A stretch of 14,993 bases of DNA from JAIVGV01 sp035295985 (GTDB lineage: Bacteria; Acidobacteriota; Blastocatellia; Pyrinomonadales; Pyrinomonadaceae): assembly GCA_035295985.1 (NCBI GenBank), contig DATHBT010000118.1, forward strand, positions 1-14,993, given 5' to 3'. Of the stretch, positions 1 through 5,629 are shown in pieces. Position 1 is the first letter of the stretch. Every line of letters begins with the position of its first letter. The notes below the pieces were generated by a model. That model searched no databases. It saw only the letters and a program-made list of their open reading frames with translations, and had not been told where the DNA came from. The translations under genes and the position numbers were made by a program.

Positions 1-852
1 CACGAGAACGAGATGGTCTCGCTCCAGCAGGCGAAGCAGTTGGACGACGACGAGGTCGTCTTCCTCGTCACGGGATCGCAGGGCGAGCCGCGCGCCGCGC
101 TGATGCAGCTCGCCACCCAGGGCTACAAGGGCGTCTCAATCGGCGAGGGCGACACGGTCGTCCTCTCGGCCCGCATCATTCCGGGGAACGAGCGCGCCAT
201 CTCGCGGCTCATCGGCGACATCTACAAGCGCGGCGCGACGATCATCGACGAGAAGCGGCGTCTCATACACGTCTCCGGCCATGCCTCGCAGGAGGACATA
301 CGCATCCTCGTCGAGGCCGTCCGCCCCCGCTTCGTCGTCCCCATCCACGGCGAGTACCGGATGCTCTACCGGCAGAAGGAGTTCATCAAGAACCACCTCG
401 GCTACCGGGACGAGGACATCATCCTCATCGAGAACGGCGACGTGCTCGAACTAGAACCGGAGCGCGCCGCGGTCGTCGAGAAGCGCGAGGTCAAGCGCAC
501 CTTCATCGACGGCTCCGGCTTCGAGGAGATCGAGCACGAGACCGTGCGCGAGCGCAAGCAGTTGGCCGGCGACGGCGTCGTCACGCCCGTCGTCACGATC
601 AGCGGGCGGACGGGCGCGCTCGAAGTACCGCCCGAAATCGTCGCGCGCGGCGTCATCGGCGTTGACGGCAACGGCGAAGGCTTCGTGCGCGACATGCAGC
701 GCGTCGTGAAGGAGACGGTCGAGGCGGCGACTTCGGCGGAGCGCGGCGACACGAGCCTGTTGAAAGAGCGCGTCCGCGTTGAACTTAAACGCTACATCCA
801 GAAGCAGACCGGCTCGCGGCCGGTCATCGTGCCCGTCGTCGTGCAAATCTGA
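1..852 (+). CDS. rnj: Ribonuclease J, C-terminal part (5' end outside window)
   Basis: The reading frame is open from base 1, so the gene starts upstream; about 283 codons are visible, roughly half of the usual 550-residue family length. RNase J is a metallo-beta-lactamase/beta-CASP nuclease with 5'-3' exo- and endonuclease activity in mRNA decay and rRNA maturation. Visible are the beta-CASP segment (VTGSQGEP at visible residues 23-30, PGNE near 61-64), the HVSGHA motif with His94, and the terminal catalytic-core motif PIHGEYR with His116, followed by the usual IENGDV strand. The remaining ~130 residues match the C-terminal domain position. The TGA stop is at 850-852 and a 7-nt repeat array starts four bases later. 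Family assignment is firm; rnjA versus rnjB cannot be decided here. Confidence 0.93.
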   Translation, partial: HENEMVSLQQAKQLDDDEVVFLVTGSQGEPRAALMQLATQGYKGVSIGEGDTVVLSARIIPGNERAISRLIGDIYKRGATIIDEKRRLIHVSGHASQEDIRILVEAVRPRFVVPIHGEYRMLYRQKEFIKNHLGYRDEDIILIENGDVLELEPERAAVVEKREVKRTFIDGSGFEEIEHETVRERKQLAGDGVVTPVVTISGRTGALEVPPEIVARGVIGVDGNGEGFVRDMQRVVKETVEAATSAERGDTSLLKERVRVELKRYIQKQTGSRPVIVPVVVQI

Positions 853-856
853 GGGC

Positions 857-968
857 GGGAGTCGGAATCCAGAATCCAGAAGTCGGAATCAAAACCGTGA
901 GGTTGCCGTGATGCTCTCACCCGCCTCCGGCTTTTATTCTGACACCCGGATTCTGGATTTTGTATTCT
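857..968. repeat. Inverted heptad-repeat array A (RGAATCC words)
   Basis: The left arm is five consecutive 7-mers from 857 to 891: GGGAGTC, GGAATCC, AGAATCC, AGAAGTC, GGAATCA, then AAA. The right arm, 934-968, is TTATTCT, GACACCC, GGATTCT, GGATTTT, GTATTCT, the degenerate reverse complement in the same 7-nt spacing. The spacer holds a further small inverted repeat (GTGAG 897-901, CTCAC 916-920). The array starts 4 nt after the RNase J stop and ends 1 nt before the next ATG, so that start lacks a Shine-Dalgarno sequence. The whole gap could fold into one long hairpin. Confidence 0.75.
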
Positions 969-969
969 T

Positions 970-1416
970 ATGAGCAACACCCCCGACGCAGCCGAACTGC
1001 TCCGCCGCACGAAGGTCGAGGTGCTGCCCGGCACTTTCGTCCTCATCGGGCTGCGCCACGCCGACTGGCTGCGGCTGTTGGAGAACCCGGAACTCAGCCC
1101 GCGCCCCGAATCGATCTACATGCTCCTGCGCGACTCGCACGAGGTGACGCTGCTGCTAGAAGAGGACGACTGGCGCGCGATGCGCCACGCCGCACGCGAC
1201 GCGCGCGCGGAAGGGACTTTCCGCCTTGTCACGCTCGACATCGAATTGGGGTGGAACGTCGTCGGGTATCTGGCGCGCGTGACGGAGATACTCGCCGCGG
1301 CGGGACTCTCAGTCGGCGCGCTCTCCGCCTTCTCGCGCGACCATCTGCTCGTCCGCCAGGACGATCTGGGCGCGGCGCTTCGCGCGCTCGGCCCGCACGT
1401 CGAGGGGCTGTGCTGA
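970..1416 (+). CDS. ACT domain-containing protein
   Basis: 148 residues. The C-terminal half (about residues 83-130) reads as an ACT fold: strand FRLVTLDIEL, helix-forming GWNVVGYLARVTEILAAAG, then strand LSVGALSAFSRDHLLV. ACT domains bind amino acids or other small ligands as regulatory modules. The N-terminal part (KVEVLPGTFVLIGL near residues 15-28) resembles the other half of the two-lobed stand-alone ACT proteins annotated as ACT_7 or CASTOR-like; that finer assignment is inference. There is no catalytic domain. The start is fixed by array A ending directly upstream, and there is no Shine-Dalgarno sequence. The stop is 4 nt before the dehydrogenase gene, so the two are probably co-transcribed. 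The ligand is unknown. Confidence 0.8.
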   Translation: MSNTPDAAELLRRTKVEVLPGTFVLIGLRHADWLRLLENPELSPRPESIYMLLRDSHEVTLLLEEDDWRAMRHAARDARAEGTFRLVTLDIELGWNVVGYLARVTEILAAAGLSVGALSAFSRDHLLVRQDDLGAALRALGPHVEGLC

Positions 1417-1420
1417 ACTG

Positions 1421-2194
1421 ATGGCGGTTGACTGGACAGATCGCGTGGTGCTCATCACGGGCGCGTCGAGCGGCATCGGGCGCGCGCTGGCCGTGGCGTG
1501 GGCGCGTCGCGGGGCGCGCGTCGCCCTGCTCGCGCGGCGGGCCGAGGCGCTGGAAGAGGCGGCGGGCGCGGTCGAGGCAGCGGGCGGGCGCGCATTCGCG
1601 GTCGTCGCCGACGTGCGGAAGTCGGAGGCGGTCAAGGCCGCGACCGAGCTGGTCGAGCGCGAGTGGGGGCGCGTGGACGTGCTCGTGGCGAACGCAGGCA
1701 TAGGCGAGATCACGCGGGCCGAAGGGTTCCCGGTGGAGAAGGCGCGCGAGGTGTTCGAGACGAACGTCGTCGGCGCGATGAACGCGGTCGCGGCCGTGCT
1801 ACCCGGTATGCTCGCGCGCGGCGACGGCCAACTGGTCGCGATCTCAAGCCTGGCCGCCTACCGCGGGCTGCCCGGATCGGGCGTGTACTGCGCGAGCAAG
1901 GCAGCACTCTCGACCTTCTTCGAGAGCCTGCGCGTCGAGCTGCGGGGCCGCAACGTCGCCGTCACGACCATCCACCCCGGCTTCGTCCGCACGCCGATGA
2001 CGACGGGGCGCGATCAGCCGATGCCGTTCCTCGTCGAGGTCGAACGCGCCGCCGAGCTGATGCTGCGCGCGGTCGAGGCCCGGCGCAGAACCTACGCCTT
2101 CCCCTGGCAGCTCGCCTGGCTCGCGCGCCTCTCCAGGCACCTCCCCGACGCGCTCCACGACCGGATACTCGCGCGCTCGCTGTTGAGAGAGTAG
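1421..2194 (+). CDS. SDR family NAD(P)-dependent oxidoreductase
   Basis: 257 residues, the typical length of a classical short-chain dehydrogenase/reductase. The Rossmann nucleotide-binding motif TGASSGIG is at 13-20, the NAG structural motif at 91-93, the catalytic Ser at 143 (ISS), Tyr156 and Lys160 in the YCASK motif, and the PG motif in HPGFVRTPM near 185-193. All catalytic residues are intact. The C-terminal segment with RRTYAFPW followed by an LARLSRHLPDALHD helix resembles the DltE/YqjQ-like subgroup, whose substrates are mostly unknown. Arg39-Arg40 after the second strand suggests NADPH preference; that is an inference from family rules. The gene lies 4 nt downstream of the ACT-domain gene. 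Its TAG stop overlaps the first word of heptad array B. Confidence 0.9.
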   Translation: MAVDWTDRVVLITGASSGIGRALAVAWARRGARVALLARRAEALEEAAGAVEAAGGRAFAVVADVRKSEAVKAATELVEREWGRVDVLVANAGIGEITRAEGFPVEKAREVFETNVVGAMNAVAAVLPGMLARGDGQLVAISSLAAYRGLPGSGVYCASKAALSTFFESLRVELRGRNVAVTTIHPGFVRTPMTTGRDQPMPFLVEVERAAELMLRAVEARRRTYAFPWQLAWLARLSRHLPDALHDRILARSLLRE

Positions 2195-2341
2195 CAGTCA
2201 GCTATTAGCTAATAGCTATTAGCTAATAGCTATTAGCTATTAGCAAAACCCAAAAAGCGCCCCGCGCCGAATCCTGATCTTTTACGACTGATCTTCTGTT
2301 TCTGAAAGCTAACAGCTAATAGCTAATAGCTAACAGCTTCC
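2193..2341. repeat. Inverted heptad-repeat array B (AGCTATT/AGCTAAT words)
   Basis: From 2193 the left arm reads AGCAGTC, then six exact 7-mers from 2200 to 2241 (AGCTATT or AGCTAAT), then AGC. After a 62-nt spacer that still uses ordinary sequence, the right arm runs 2307-2341: AGCTAAC, AGCTAAT, AGCTAAT, AGCTAAC, AGCTTCC. Because AGCTATT and AGCTAAT are nearly complementary, each arm can also fold on itself. The first word overlaps the dehydrogenase stop codon, and the last ends 2 nt before the uppP ATG. The words match arrays D and F. Confidence 0.85.
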
Positions 2342-2343
2342 TT

Positions 2344-3258
2344 ATGACCTTCTTCCAGGCTCTCATCATCGGCATCGTGCAGGGGCTGACCGAATTCATC
2401 CCGATCAGCTCGACGGCCCACCTGATCTTCGCGAGCAAGGCGCTGGGGCTTTACGACGGGGCGGGCGCGGAGCTTCAAGCCCAGCAGCAGACCGCGACCA
2501 TCGCCGTCGTGCAGTTGGGGACGCTCCTCGCCGTCTTCGTCTATTTCGCGCGCGACATCTGGGCGATCACGTCGGCCTTCGTGCGCGATCACGTCGCTCT
2601 GCTCAGGGGCAAAACGCCGTCAGGCGGCGCGGGCGAAAGCGGCGGCGGACTCGGCCGCGCGTGGCGGTCGCTTTCCGACGAGGCGCGGCTCGGCTGGCTC
2701 GTCTTCCTCGGCTCGCTCCCCATCGGCGTGGTCGGCCTCGTCTTCAAGGACGAGATCGAGGGGACGTTCACGAAGAACCTGTGGGTCATCGCGACGATGC
2801 TGATCGCCGTCGCGCTGCTGCTCGCGGTGGCCGAGCGGGTCGGGAGGCGGCGCACGGAGATGAAGGAGCTGGGGCTGCGCGACGCCGCCTTCGTCGGCTT
2901 CGCGCAGGTGTTATCCCTGCTGCCCGGCGCGTCGCGCTCCGGCTCGACCATCATGGGCGGGCTGTTCGCGGGCGAGACGCGCGAGACGGCCGCGCGCTTC
3001 TCCTTCCTGCTCTCGATCCCGGCCATCACGGCGAGCGGCCTGCTCGAACTCAAGGAGGCCGTCGAGAAGCTGCCGGCCGGGAGCGCCCTCCCGCTCCTCG
3101 TCGCTACGGTCGTGTCGGGCGTCATCGGCTACCTCTCGATCTGGTTCCTCCTGAGCTTCCTACGCCGCCGCTCGACCTTCGTCTTCATCGCCTACCGCGT
3201 CGTCGTCGGCCTCGCGCTCCTCGCGCTGCTCGCGGCCGGGCGCTTGCAGCCGGTCTGA
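2344..3258 (+). CDS. uppP: Undecaprenyl-diphosphatase
   Basis: 304 residues of integral membrane protein of the UppP/BacA family. It dephosphorylates undecaprenyl diphosphate at the membrane to recycle the lipid carrier for peptidoglycan and other surface polymers, and its overproduction classically gives bacitracin resistance. The (E/Q)xxxE motif is QGLTE at 13-17, followed by IPISSTAHL (19-27) with the conserved His26. The second conserved motif PGASRSGST is at 194-202. The remaining sequence holds several hydrophobic helices, including a C-terminal pair. A longer Gly/Ser-rich loop near residues 95-110 is slightly unusual. The N terminus begins exactly where the family does, yet there is no Shine-Dalgarno sequence because array B occupies that position. 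The TGA stop overlaps array C. Confidence 0.95.
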   Translation: MTFFQALIIGIVQGLTEFIPISSTAHLIFASKALGLYDGAGAELQAQQQTATIAVVQLGTLLAVFVYFARDIWAITSAFVRDHVALLRGKTPSGGAGESGGGLGRAWRSLSDEARLGWLVFLGSLPIGVVGLVFKDEIEGTFTKNLWVIATMLIAVALLLAVAERVGRRRTEMKELGLRDAAFVGFAQVLSLLPGASRSGSTIMGGLFAGETRETAARFSFLLSIPAITASGLLELKEAVEKLPAGSALPLLVATVVSGVIGYLSIWFLLSFLRRRSTFVFIAYRVVVGLALLALLAAGRLQPV

Positions 3259-3345
3259 GAAGGCAGAGGGCGGAAGGCAGTCAAGGCGAAGCGCGCGCTG
3301 TTTCTTGACTGTCTACTGCTTTCTGCCTTCTGCCTTCTGTTTTTA
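3258..3345. repeat. Inverted heptad-repeat array C (AGAAGGC words), possibly terminator-like
   Basis: The left arm is AGAAGGC, AGAGGGC, GGAAGGC, AGTCAAG (3258-3285). The right arm is CTTGACT, GTCTACT, GCTTTCT, GCCTTCT, GCCTTCT, GTTTTTA (3304-3345), all in 7-nt steps. The two arms pair over most of their length around an 18-nt spacer, and the right arm ends in a run of five T, so it could act as an intrinsic terminator for uppP. Bases 3346-3440 up to the next start hold no repeat; the only notable thing there is GTTAAACTAAC near 3371-3381, an AT-rich patch that may contain a -10 element. Confidence 0.75.
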
Positions 3346-3440
3346 GGCTCGCGCCCCCCGCGCCGTTTCGGTTAAACTAACTCTTCCGCCCCTCCTCTCG
3401 CGTTCGAGACTTTTACGAAGGCGGTCAGAAGACACTCCCC

Positions 3441-3773
3441 ATGAACGACGAAACAACCCCGACGGCGGCCGGCGACGAGCGCACGCAGAGGCCGCGCAGC
3501 CCGCGCGTGCCCGTCAGCTTCGCGGTCAGCCTCGAAGGAGAGGGCGAGGCCGGCAGGAGGTTCGAGACGCGCGGCGTCGCCGTCAAAGTCTCGCGCGGCG
3601 GCGCGACCATCATCACGGACGCGCCCGTCCGGCACGGCGCGCTCGTGCGCCTCACGCCGCCCTTCGGCCGCCAGTTGGAGGCCGAGGTCAACGGCGTCTG
3701 GACGGACGGGGAGGACGGCAAGCAGCGCATCGGCGTCAGGCTGCTCGACCCGAACGGCTGGTTCGCCGAGTGA
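3441..3773 (+). CDS. PilZ domain-like protein
   Basis: 110 residues. The pattern is that of the small PilZ-only proteins: an Arg-rich entry (RPRSPRVPVSF, 17-27), a VKVSRGGATI turn (48-57), then HGALVRLTPP, an AEVNGVW strand (81-87), and IGVRLLDPNGWF at the end (97-108). PilZ domains bind cyclic di-GMP through an N-terminal RxxxR and a (D/N)xSxxG motif. Here the second motif reads KVSRGG with Lys49 in the Asp/Asn place, so c-di-GMP binding is doubtful. The start ATG has no clear Shine-Dalgarno. The stop TGA sits within a GTGA that could also start the recJ frame, suggesting translational coupling. A role in motility, polysaccharide or surface regulation is only family-based inference. Confidence 0.65.
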   Translation: MNDETTPTAAGDERTQRPRSPRVPVSFAVSLEGEGEAGRRFETRGVAVKVSRGGATIITDAPVRHGALVRLTPPFGRQLEAEVNGVWTDGEDGKQRIGVRLLDPNGWFAE

Positions 3774-3775
3774 GG

Positions 3776-5497
3776 ATGCGCACCCGCGGCCCAAAGGACT
3801 GGCGCGTCCGCGGCTCCGACGCCGCGCGCGCACGCTCTCTCTCCCGCGCCCTCGGACTCTCGGAGACGGCCGCCGGCATCCTCGCCGCGCGCGGCTTTAC
3901 GGACGAGAGCGAAGCGTCGCGCCTGCTCAACCCCACGCTCGATCAACTCCACGACCCTTCGCTCATGCTCGGCATGTCGGACGCCGTCGCGCGCGTCCTG
4001 CGCGCCGTTGACTCGGGCGAGCGCATCCTCATCTACGGCGACTACGACGTTGACGGCACGACGGGCACGGTCGTCCTGCGCCGCGCGCTCCAACTGTTAG
4101 GCGCTCAGACCTCGTACCACGTCCCGCACCGCTTCACCGAAGGCTACGGCATCCGGCAGGACGTGTTGGAGCGCGCCCGCGCCGAAGGCTTCTCGCTCGT
4201 CATCAGCGTGGACTGCGGCATACGCGCTCACGAACCCTTGCAGTGGGCGCGTGAGAACGGCCTCGACGTTATCGTCACAGACCACCACCTGCCGGACGAC
4301 GACGAGGGAACGCCGCCCGCCTTCGCCGTCCTGAACGCCAACCAGCGCGGCTGCCAGTACCCGGACAAGAATCTGGCGGGCGTCGGCGTCGCCTTCAAGC
4401 TCGCTCACGCCTGTTTGCGCGAGCGCGGGCGCGAAAACCTGATGCGCGGCTTCCTCAAAGTCGTAGCCATCGGGACGGTCGCGGACATGGCCCCGCTCGT
4501 CGGCGAGAACCGCGCGATTGTTTCGCTGGGACTGGCCGACCTGCCGCGGGCGACGAATCCGGGCCTGCGCGCGCTGATGGAGATCGCGAGCGTCGGCGAC
4601 GGCGGGCGCGAGGTCTCGGCCACCGACTTGGGCTTCCGCATCGGCCCGCGCATCAACGCCGCCGGCCGCATGGACGCCGCGCGCGCCGTCGTCGAGCTGT
4701 TCGAGGCGACCGACGCGGAAGAGGCGCGAAGACTCGCGCAGCACCTGGACGAGCGCAACCGCGAGCGACAGGTCGTGCAGAAGCAGATCACGGAGCGTGC
4801 GCTCGCCGAGCTTTCGGCGGGCGGCGAATGCGGCCCCGTCGCCGTCGTCGCGGGCGCGGGCTGGCACCGCGGCGTCATCGGCCTCGCGGCGTCGAAGGTC
4901 GCCGAACAACTCGGCCGCCCGGCGGTCGTAATCTCGCTCGACGAGGACGGCACGGGCCACGGCTCCGCGCGCGGCGCGGGCGGCTACCACCTGTTAGACG
5001 GCCTGACCGCCTGCGCCGATCTCTTCGAGAGCTTCGGCGGCCACGCGCAGGCCGCCGGCCTCGTAATTCGTAGAGAGAATATTGACGAGCTGCGACGCCG
5101 TCTCGGCGAGCACGCCGGCAAATTCATCGTCGCCGACGACTGCGCCCCGGTCTTGGAGGTTGACGCCGAACTCGACTCGGCGGCAGTCACCCTCGAACTG
5201 GCCGGCGAACTCGGCCGGCTCGAACCCTTCGGGGTGGGGTGGCCCTGCCCCGTCTTCGCCACGCGGGATTTCACGGTCGCGCGCGAAGCGCAGGTGCTAA
5301 AAGGTCGCCACCTCAAGTTCCAACTCGCCGGCGCGGACGGCCGCTGCCACACCGCGCTCTGGTGGAACTCCGTTGACACACTGTCTGCAACGCCCCGCGC
5401 CGGCCAGCGCATCGAACTGGCCTACCGCCTCGAAGCCGACGCCTGGCGGGGCGAGACGCGCTTGCAGTTGATCGTGGAGGATATGAGGATAAAGTGA
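3776..5497 (+). CDS. recJ: Single-stranded-DNA-specific exonuclease RecJ
   Basis: 573 residues from ATG 3776; a GTG at 3770 overlapping the upstream stop is the alternative start and adds only two residues. RecJ degrades single-stranded DNA 5' to 3' in recombination, mismatch and base-excision repair. The DHH-family motifs are all present: DYDVDG (89-94), DCG (146-148), DHH (169-171), GTVAD (233-237) and GPRINAAGR (290-298). The DHHA1 part carries GHGSARG (394-400) and FGGHAQAAG (420-428). A C-terminal OB-like segment (HLKFQLAGADG and the Trp-rich stretch after it) completes the bacterial RecJ layout. The metal-binding Asp and His residues appear intact. Length is normal. The last codons and stop merge into heptad array D. 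Confidence 0.96.
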   Translation: MRTRGPKDWRVRGSDAARARSLSRALGLSETAAGILAARGFTDESEASRLLNPTLDQLHDPSLMLGMSDAVARVLRAVDSGERILIYGDYDVDGTTGTVVLRRALQLLGAQTSYHVPHRFTEGYGIRQDVLERARAEGFSLVISVDCGIRAHEPLQWARENGLDVIVTDHHLPDDDEGTPPAFAVLNANQRGCQYPDKNLAGVGVAFKLAHACLRERGRENLMRGFLKVVAIGTVADMAPLVGENRAIVSLGLADLPRATNPGLRALMEIASVGDGGREVSATDLGFRIGPRINAAGRMDAARAVVELFEATDAEEARRLAQHLDERNRERQVVQKQITERALAELSAGGECGPVAVVAGAGWHRGVIGLAASKVAEQLGRPAVVISLDEDGTGHGSARGAGGYHLLDGLTACADLFESFGGHAQAAGLVIRRENIDELRRRLGEHAGKFIVADDCAPVLEVDAELDSAAVTLELAGELGRLEPFGVGWPCPVFATRDFTVAREAQVLKGRHLKFQLAGADGRCHTALWWNSVDTLSATPRAGQRIELAYRLEADAWRGETRLQLIVEDMRIK

Positions 5498-5629
5498 TGG
5501 GTGATGGGTAAAGAAGCTGTTAGCTGTTAGCTGTTAGCTGTTAGCCAAACAAGAAGTCCTTTTTCTGGCTAACAGCTAACAGCTAACAGCTAGTGGCTAT
5601 CTTCTCATCACCCATCACTCATCGAGTGA
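5494..5629. repeat. Composite inverted heptad-repeat array D (GTGATGG plus AGCTGTT words)
   Basis: The left arm from 5494 to 5546 is GTGATGG, GTGATGG, GTAAAGA, then AGCTGTT four times, then AGCC, with no break in the 7-nt register. The right arm from 5567 is GGCTAAC, AGCTAAC, AGCTAAC, AGCTAGT, GGCTATC, TTCTCAT, CACCCAT, CACTCAT, CGAGTGA, again in one register. The spacer is only 20 nt (5547-5566). AGCTGTT pairs with AGCTAAC inside, and GTGATGG pairs with the CACCCAT/CACTCAT words outside, giving a nested two-word hairpin. The first word contains the recJ stop, and the last overlaps the start region of the next gene. Confidence 0.85.

Noticed and set aside
2193..2341. CRISPR array
   Set aside because: The repeats are contiguous 7-mers without unique spacers between units, and the second half is inverted; no cas genes are nearby.
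4097..4990. Long open frame on the minus strand opposite recJ (also opposite the LptC/A-like gene at 6436-7719)
   Set aside because: Shadow frames produced by very high GC at third positions; the translations are Arg/Ala/Asp-rich with no recognisable domain, while the + strand carries clear protein families.
5494..5629. Insertion sequence remnant or MITE with terminal inverted repeats
   Set aside because: No transposase, no target-site duplication seen, and the arms are tandem 7-mers whose word changes from site to site.
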